A DNA stretch of 46,471 nucleotides, from the NCBI GenBank assembly GCA_029432795.1, contig JARNMJ010000032.1, positions 1 to 46,471 of the forward strand, given 5' to 3'. This document shows, piece by piece, positions 41,884 through 46,471 of the stretch. The translations under genes were made by a program, and so were the position numbers. The stretch is from Pontiellaceae bacterium B12219 (GTDB taxonomy: Bacteria; Verrucomicrobiota; Kiritimatiellia; Kiritimatiellales; Pontiellaceae). The first letter of the stretch is position 1. Every line of letters begins with the position of its first letter. A model generated the notes under the pieces. That model saw only the letters and a list, made by a program, of their open reading frames with translations. It was not told the DNA's origin and ran no database searches.

Positions 41884-43659
41884 ATGAACCCACCCTATCT
41901 CCAATATAAAGAATTCATGAAAGAGCGCTATGGCGAACCGCTCTTTCGCGTTCCGATCGATTTTAATACCGGTTGCCCAAACCGAGAGCTCGACGGGTCC
42001 GGCGGTTGCACCTTCTGCAATGTGCGCGGTTCCGCCGCGGTGCAGACCATCGGCAAGGATTCGGTTGAAGACCAGATGAAGGAAGCAATCCGTTTTGCGC
42101 GCGATCGCTACGGGGCCAAAAAGTATATGGCTTATATTCAGGCCTTTTCCGCCACCTTCGGCGAAAGCCAGCAACCGAAATATCTCGCCTTGCTTGATGC
42201 CTTCGATTTCACGGCAGTGAGCATCGGTACCCGTCCCGACTGTCTGACGCCGCAGGCGTATGATTTTCTGGTGGAGTTGAACAAACACATCGAAGTCTGG
42301 GTGGAGATCGGCGTTCAGACCGTGCACGATCGCACCTTGGAACGCATTAACCGCGGGCACGACTGGGCTTCCAGCGAAGAGGCGATTCTCAAACTGCATG
42401 ACCTGGGCATCAAGGTTGCGGTTCACGCGATTCTCGGTCTGCCAGGTGAAACAGCCGAAGATTTCCAGCAGACGGCCGATACCATTGCGGCCCTGCCGAT
42501 CGATGCGGTGAAGATCCATAATCTGCATATTGAAAAGGGAACCACATTGGCGCTGGAACATGCCCTCACACCGCTTCCCGTTTTGATGGAACACGACTTC
42601 GCCGAACACCTGATGGATTTTATTCGCCGACTTCCGCCTAATATTCCGATCATGCGACTGACGACTGATACGCTCGACGAAGAGCTGATTGCCCCGATTT
42701 GGAATATGGCCAAAGGTCAGTTTAAAGACTACGTCATTCAACAGATGACCTGCCGCGAATGGCGACAAGGCGATCTTTTCGGAAACTTGATACCGGAAAC
42801 CGAAAACCGGAAACCGAAAGTGGTACCCACAGAAGACGGGTCGATCACCTTTTGGAACGAAGACTACAAAGAACACTACCACACGCCGGCCGGGGCACGG
42901 TTGGAGGCGGAGGAAAAGTATATTGTTCCGAGCAAATTACGCGAGCGATTGAAACAAGGCGATGTCCACCTGTTGGATGTCTGTTTCGGGTTGGGATACA
43001 ATTCCTTGGCGGCTATGGAGATTGCTGGAGGGACGCTGTCCTCAGCGTCTGCAGACCGTGAGGACACGGTCCCTCCACAGCTCAACATCACCGCACTGGA
43101 AATGGATCGCCGCGTCGTCGGTGCCGCCGCACAGAATATCCAGGCCTTGGACACCGATTCCAAGGACTGGAAAAAAATCCTCTCAGATCTTTATAAAAAT
43201 CAGGAAGCACGGATCACGGATCAATCGTCAATTGTCCTGCATTGGGGCGACGCGCGCTACACCATCACGAAACTGCCGCCATCGACCTATGATCTGGTCT
43301 ATCTTGATGCCTTTTCCACCCAGCGGAATGCTGAACTGTGGACCGTGGATTTCTTCAAAAAACTGAAACGGGTCATGAAGCCGGATGCCGTATTACTGAC
43401 CTATTGTGCGGCAATCCCGGTACGGGCCGGACTGTTGGAAGCCGGATTCTACGTTGGCGAAACGGAACCGGTTGGTCGAAAACGCGGCGGCACGATTGCG
43501 GCTGTGCGCGCTGAGGACATCGAAATTCCATTGACCGAACCGGAACAAATCATGATCCGCGAATCCTCCCGTGGATTACCCTATCGCGATCCGCATGGCG
43601 TCTGGACGAATAAAGAAATTCTGCGCAACCGACAGGAACGTATAATCCAGTACAAGTAG
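41884..43659 (+). CDS. Fusion of TIGR01212/YhcC radical SAM protein with MnmC-like methyltransferase
   Basis: The 591-aa product joins two enzymes. Residues 1-297 match the TIGR01212/YhcC radical SAM family: C31-x10-C42-x2-C45 ('CPNRELDGSGGCTFC'), 'GTRPDCL', 'EIGVQTVHDRTLERINRGH' and 'HAILGLPGE'. Residues about 320-591 match the MnmC methyltransferase domain (DUF752): 'FWNEDYKEHYHTPAGARLEAEEKYI', SAM loop 'LLDVCFGLGYNSLAAMEIA', 'YDLVYLDAFSTQRNAELWT' and 'LLTYCAAIPVRAGLLEAGFYVGE'. MnmC-type domains methylate the tRNA wobble uridine modification, so a tRNA role is likely. The linker (299-313) is encoded by a heptanucleotide array. Residues 381-398 ('GGTLSSASADREDTVPPQ') are encoded by an inserted inverted repeat placed just after the SAM loop. 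Confidence 0.82.
   Translation: MNPPYLQYKEFMKERYGEPLFRVPIDFNTGCPNRELDGSGGCTFCNVRGSAAVQTIGKDSVEDQMKEAIRFARDRYGAKKYMAYIQAFSATFGESQQPKYLALLDAFDFTAVSIGTRPDCLTPQAYDFLVELNKHIEVWVEIGVQTVHDRTLERINRGHDWASSEEAILKLHDLGIKVAVHAILGLPGETAEDFQQTADTIAALPIDAVKIHNLHIEKGTTLALEHALTPLPVLMEHDFAEHLMDFIRRLPPNIPIMRLTTDTLDEELIAPIWNMAKGQFKDYVIQQMTCREWRQGDLFGNLIPETENRKPKVVPTEDGSITFWNEDYKEHYHTPAGARLEAEEKYIVPSKLRERLKQGDVHLLDVCFGLGYNSLAAMEIAGGTLSSASADREDTVPPQLNITALEMDRRVVGAAAQNIQALDTDSKDWKKILSDLYKNQEARITDQSSIVLHWGDARYTITKLPPSTYDLVYLDAFSTQRNAELWTVDFFKKLKRVMKPDAVLLTYCAAIPVRAGLLEAGFYVGETEPVGRKRGGTIAAVRAEDIEIPLTEPEQIMIRESSRGLPYRDPHGVWTNKEILRNRQERIIQYK
42780..42821 (+). repeat. Heptanucleotide array inside a coding region (linker)
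   Basis: CGGAAAC, TTGATAC, CGGAAAC, CGAAAAC, CGGAAAC, CGAAAGT: six units, 42 nt, so the frame is kept. They encode the linker segment around PETENRKPKVV. The units match the intergenic array at 28623. Confidence 0.82.
43026..43077. repeat. REPIN-like inverted repeat inserted in the methyltransferase domain
   Basis: The arms TGGAGGGACGCTGTCCTCA (43026-43044) and its near reverse complement (43059-43077) agree at 17 of 19 positions. The element is read through in frame and adds about 17 residues between conserved methyltransferase strands. Confidence 0.8.
43158..43172. repeat. TTCCA-N5-TGGAA palindrome (in the methyltransferase domain)
   Basis: Exact copy with spacer AGGAC, encoding DSKDWKK. 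Confidence 0.85.
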
Positions 43660-43881
43660 AACAGCTACTGAGCAGCCATACATACACCTTTGCGCTACCC
43701 CGACCTGGCTCCTCAGCCCGCAAAGACGACAACCCTCTCAACAGAAACCCCTTACACACAAATCATAAAACACAACCTGTATTTTTAATTATTTAACGAC
43801 TGTAAATTACTTATATCTTATTTATGTATTACGTACACAGTTCCAAATATCGGAACAGTAAATCTAACTAAGGAAATGCAG

Positions 43882-44469
43882 ATGAAGAAAATGCTACAAA
43901 CCTCATTGTTCGCGCTCGCAGCACTAACGATTTCGGCAACCGCCGGCTCCCCTTACCTTGGACTTAGCGGCGGCTTAACGCTATTGAGCGAATCAGATGT
44001 CAGCGACTCTACAGGTGATATTAAACTCTCGTATGATACAGGTTACAACATTGAAGGCGCTTTCGGATATACCTTTGGTGCATGGCGTGCCGAGGCTGCT
44101 CTGGGATGGTTAGAAAGTGATATGGACCAAGCTACGTTCATGGGAGTTTCAGTACCTATCGATGGCAGTATCTCGGCATGGACAGCCATGTTGAACGGAT
44201 ATTATGACATTAACACGGATTCCGCTTTCACGCCGTTTGTACTTGCAGGCATCGGATTTGTTGGTGCTGAAGGCGAACTTAGCGGAGCAACGGAAGATGA
44301 TTCAGTTCTTGGAATGCAGTTAGGTGCCGGGATTGGCTACACTGTCAGTTCAAATGTTATTATCGACCTGAAGTACAAATATCTCTTCGCTCAAGACCTT
44401 ACTTTTGACGGAACCGATATTTCAGTTGGCGGAAGTTTGATTCAAATTGGTGCTCGGTATAATTTTTAA
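43882..44469 (+). CDS. Small outer-membrane beta-barrel protein
   Basis: The start is ATG 43882, six bases after AAGGAA; the ATG two codons earlier touches that site. The 195-aa product has a signal peptide (MKKMLQTSLFALAALTISATA). It then shows alternating amphipathic strands typical of eight-stranded OmpA/OmpW-like barrels: 'YLGLSGGLTLL', 'GYNIEGAFGYTFGAWRAEAALGWLES', 'WTAMLNGYYDIN', 'FTPFVLAGIGFVGAEG', 'GMQLGAGIGYTVSSNVIIDLKYKYLF', and it ends with the aromatic 'IQIGARYNF', the outer-membrane insertion signal. The function is unknown. An AT-rich promoter region precedes it and a terminator follows, so it is monocistronic. Confidence 0.85.
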   Translation: MKKMLQTSLFALAALTISATAGSPYLGLSGGLTLLSESDVSDSTGDIKLSYDTGYNIEGAFGYTFGAWRAEAALGWLESDMDQATFMGVSVPIDGSISAWTAMLNGYYDINTDSAFTPFVLAGIGFVGAEGELSGATEDDSVLGMQLGAGIGYTVSSNVIIDLKYKYLFAQDLTFDGTDISVGGSLIQIGARYNF

Positions 44470-44513
44470 TCACTTTCCGGAGTTTTTGTCCTTTTAACCA
44501 CGAGGACTACAGC

Positions 44514-44543
44514 AAGGCGCGGTTTTCCGCGCCTTTTATTTTT
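44514..44543 (+). terminator. Intrinsic terminator after the beta-barrel gene
   Basis: AAGGCGCGG and CCGCGCCTT form a 9-bp stem with a TTTT loop, followed by TTATTTTT. Confidence 0.93.
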
Positions 44544-44594
44544 CCCTGCCTGCTCTTCCAATGCTTGAAAAACTGTGGTTAATTCCCACGCATT

Positions 44595-45620
44595 ATGACG
44601 AACGATACCCATTTAACCGAAGATTTACGCATTACCGAGCTCAAAAAGCTGGTAACACCTTCCCGACTTAAAAAAGAACTCCCGCTGGGCAAAGAGCTGA
44701 CAGAAAAAGTTCTGGCCGACCGCACCACGGTACGCGATATCATCAATCTAAAAGATGATCGCCTGCTCCTGGTCATCGGACCATGCTCGATTCACGACCC
44801 GGTCGCCGCACTCGACTACGCCCGACGGCTGGCCAAACTTGCAGAGCAGGTGAAAGACCGCTACTTCATTGTGATGCGGGTCTATTTTGAAAAACCACGC
44901 ACCACTATCGGATGGAAGGGTTTCATTAACGATCCGTATCTCGACAATACGTGCGACATGGAATACGGCCTCCACTCGGCTCGTAAATTGTTGCTCGATA
45001 TCGCCAAACTGGGCCTGCCGATTGCCACTGAATTTCTCGATCCGATCGTTCCTCAGTATACCGCCGATCTGATCAGCTGGTCGGCAATCGGAGCACGCAC
45101 CACCGAATCGCAGACGCATCGGGAAATGTCGAGCGGGCTGTCGATGCCGGTCGGGTTCAAAAACGCCACAGACGGTAATATTGAAATTGCCATCAACGCC
45201 ATTGAATCGGCCAGCAACTCGCACAGTTTTCTGGGTATCGATCAGGATGGACATACCGCTGTGGTCACCACCACGGGGAATCCGAATACCCACCTCGTTT
45301 TGCGTGGCGGAAAACAGCCCAACTTTGAACTGCCGGAAGTAACCTATGCCGCCTGCAAACTGGAGGCAGCCGGCCTTCCGGCTTCACTGATGGTGGACTG
45401 CTCGCATGCCAATGCCTGCAAAGTTGCCCGTAATCAGATTAAGGTTTGGAACAGCATTCTGGCCCAGCGCTCCAAGCCCGGTTGCCCGATCACCGGTGTG
45501 ATGATTGAAAGCTTCATCGAAGAAGGTAATCAGAAGATTTCCGGCGATTTGGTGTATGGCAAGTCCATCACAGACCAGTGCATCGACTGGGAAACGACTG
45601 AAAAAATGTTATTGGGTTAA
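44595..45620 (+). CDS. 3-deoxy-7-phosphoheptulonate (DAHP) synthase, class I AroF/G/H type
   Basis: The 341-aa product shows the class-I DAHP synthase blocks: 'LLLVIGPCSIHDPVAALDYARRLA', 'MRVYFEKPRTTIGWKGFINDP', 'ATEFLDPIVPQYTADLISWSAIGARTTESQTHREM', 'LSMPVGFKNATDG', 'LRGGKQPNF' and 'SLMVDCSHANACK'. It condenses phosphoenolpyruvate and erythrose-4-phosphate in the first step of the shikimate pathway. That pathway also supplies chorismate for the menaquinone route at 38093-40273. The N-terminal extension typical of feedback-sensitive AroG is present. Which aromatic amino acid inhibits it cannot be told. Confidence 0.94.
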   Translation: MTNDTHLTEDLRITELKKLVTPSRLKKELPLGKELTEKVLADRTTVRDIINLKDDRLLLVIGPCSIHDPVAALDYARRLAKLAEQVKDRYFIVMRVYFEKPRTTIGWKGFINDPYLDNTCDMEYGLHSARKLLLDIAKLGLPIATEFLDPIVPQYTADLISWSAIGARTTESQTHREMSSGLSMPVGFKNATDGNIEIAINAIESASNSHSFLGIDQDGHTAVVTTTGNPNTHLVLRGGKQPNFELPEVTYAACKLEAAGLPASLMVDCSHANACKVARNQIKVWNSILAQRSKPGCPITGVMIESFIEEGNQKISGDLVYGKSITDQCIDWETTEKMLLG

Positions 45621-45627
45621 TGCTCTT

Positions 45628-45648
45628 GGCGCTTTCATCGAAAGCGCC
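45628..45648. terminator. Hairpin between convergent DAHP synthase and exonuclease genes
   Basis: GGCGCTTTC and GAAAGCGCC form a perfect 9-bp stem around ATC, 8 nt after the stop of the DAHP synthase gene. No long T-run follows on either strand. It probably acts bidirectionally or protects the ends. Confidence 0.65.
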
Positions 45649-45656
45649 TGTCCCAT

Positions 45657-46262
45657 TTACATCGAGGCCAGCTCACCCACCGTAATGGATTCCCATCCGG
45701 ACTGTTCGAGCAGATGCTCCAGCAACATCGCAGAGGCCACCGCGTCGTACAACGCATCGTGCGCCTCTTTTTCTTTGCAATGCTCGTCCACCTTCGGCTT
45801 CAGGTCCAGCAGAACAATCAGATCGTCCAATGCATAGGAAGCACAGCCCGGCCAGACCTTGCGGGCAACCCGGAGCGTATCGATCCAGATGCCGAACCGG
45901 TGCATCGGAGCCATCAGGCGGGTAAACTTTTTTTCCGTTCCCACATTATGGGCACAGAGCGGATAGTCCGTCAGACGGGAACAGATGGTCGGCCAAAGCT
46001 CCTGCGGTGCGGGGGCCTCGGCAATTTCCTCGCGTAACCGTGCATGGCGACCGGGAGCGTGCGGATTAAACGGCCGATTGGCATCCACCTTCAGCAAACT
46101 CTCAAACATCGAGTCCGGATTTACCGTCCCGTTTTCCAGCGTAACCATGCCGATCTGCCAAGGCTCGGTCGGGAATCCCCGCACCGAACCGGTGGTTTCA
46201 TAATCCAATACAGTGATACGGCTATTTAAAATGAGCGAAGCAAAATCCATGGCCCGTATCAT
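45657..46262 (-). CDS. DnaQ-like (DEDDh) 3'-5' exonuclease
   Basis: The 201-aa product has the three exonuclease motifs: Exo I 'VLDYETTG' (Asp and Glu), Exo II 'LCAHNVGTEKKF', and Exo III 'EAHDALYDAVAS' with the DEDDh histidine and aspartate. It resembles the epsilon-type and oligoribonuclease-like superfamily. It has neither a polymerase nor a BRCT domain, so its target (DNA proofreading, repair or RNA) is open. GGAG lies 7 nt before ATG 46262, favouring it over the internal ATG four codons later. Confidence 0.87.
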   Translation of the reverse strand: MIRAMDFASLILNSRITVLDYETTGSVRGFPTEPWQIGMVTLENGTVNPDSMFESLLKVDANRPFNPHAPGRHARLREEIAEAPAPQELWPTICSRLTDYPLCAHNVGTEKKFTRLMAPMHRFGIWIDTLRVARKVWPGCASYALDDLIVLLDLKPKVDEHCKEKEAHDALYDAVASAMLLEHLLEQSGWESITVGELASM

Positions 46263-46426
46263 CCAGATTCTCCGGTCAATTGATAGAATTAACCACTACT
46301 GTCCCAACGTTTTGGATGCAGGATTTTGCAAGTAACATAAAATGAAGACGTTGCGCAATAATTCAGATCGTTCCGACTTGAATCGGATTCCCGAATATAA
46401 TCGCCCGAATTTCAGGAGGGCGATCC

Positions 46427-46471
46427 ATGTATTCCGGAACAACGATCTTTTCACAGCTGATGCAACAGCTT
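46427..46471 (+). mobile_element. Start of an IS4-type transposase (truncated by the window end)
   Basis: A strong AGGAGG lies 7 nt before an ATG encoding MYSGTTIFSQLMQQL. This closely matches the N-terminus of IS4-family transposases carrying DUF4372 (usually 'M.SG.TIFSQLM'). Only 15 codons are inside the window. The left end of the element is probably near 46300, where ACTGTCCCAACGTTTTGG could be part of a terminal inverted repeat; the right end is not available to confirm it. Confidence 0.75.

Noticed and set aside
40514-41893. A 459-codon open frame on the minus strand
   Set aside because: It is antisense to dihydroorotase, which has all its family motifs. The antisense product is low-complexity Gly/Phe/Val/Arg.
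1-46471. tRNA, rRNA, CRISPR arrays, prophage or plasmid functions
   Set aside because: No cloverleaf, ribosomal RNA segment, repeat-spacer series, integrase or phage structural gene was recognised. The heptamer arrays lack unique spacers and so are not CRISPR.

Overview
The window most resembles a marine member of the Kiritimatiellota (Pontiella-like), within the PVC superphylum. The reasons are secreted formylglycine sulfatases next to fucosidase-type and beta-propeller hydrolases, Asp-rich (TSP3-like) linkers followed by a C-terminal module ending in an aromatic 'FYRV/FYKL' tail, the futalosine menaquinone route, and a formate/folate module. This is inferred from gene content only.

Layout. 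(1) 1-14.6 kb, all on the minus strand: a polysaccharide-degradation locus. It holds a frameshifted secreted protein, two paralogous GH43-like five-bladed propellers, a SASA-type esterase, a 1,014-aa modular sulfatase, a GH95 alpha-L-fucosidase and a second sulfatase. (2) 14.7-17.4 kb: an ECF-type sigma factor overlapping a membrane Ser/Thr kinase gene. The kinase has lost the beta3 lysine and carries a lysine in its glycine loop, as in eukaryotic WNK kinases. Four transcription units of the sugar locus share one upstream element (gene sense TGTCAC-N17-CGTTA), a fifth has a degenerate copy and a sixth a weak one. The layout is typical of an ECF promoter. (3) 17.8-25.0 kb: two plus-strand clusters, each behind a good sigma-54 (-24/-12) promoter. 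The first has a micro-ORF, HPF, a DUF2179/YebE-like protein, a fused double-DUF1538 membrane protein and a multi-domain PII-like protein. The second has a small ORF, an Rnk/GreA-like factor and a USP-EIIA fusion. (4) 25.4-31.7 kb: a Pho locus (pstS, YitT-family gene, pstC, pstA, pstB, phoU) with 11-bp phased Pho-box-like repeats before pstS and pstC. (5) 31.7-46.3 kb: core metabolism. It holds an MscS channel, an esterase, folD-focA-fhs, DUF2237, a fused MqnE-MqnC, pyrC, a radical SAM/methyltransferase fusion, an outer-membrane barrel, DAHP synthase and a DnaQ-like exonuclease. The start of an IS4-type transposase is cut by the window end.

Overlaid on the genes are several families of small repeats: a 15-bp palindrome TTCCA-N5-TGGAA (13 exact copies, against about 0.04 expected with equal base frequencies), degenerate heptanucleotide arrays like cyanobacterial STRRs, REPIN-like inverted repeats, and a 70-bp double-hairpin repeat. 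Two of these lie in frame inside one CDS (41884-43659): a heptad array forms the linker between its two enzymatic domains and a REPIN-like element lies within its methyltransferase domain.

How the parts may work together (inference): the ECF sigma/kinase pair would switch on the hydrolase and sulfatase genes. The sigma-54 clusters look like a nutrient-limitation module (ribosome hibernation, PII-like and EIIA-like control of transport). The Pho locus handles phosphate scarcity. folD-focA-fhs links formate exchange to one-carbon folate metabolism.
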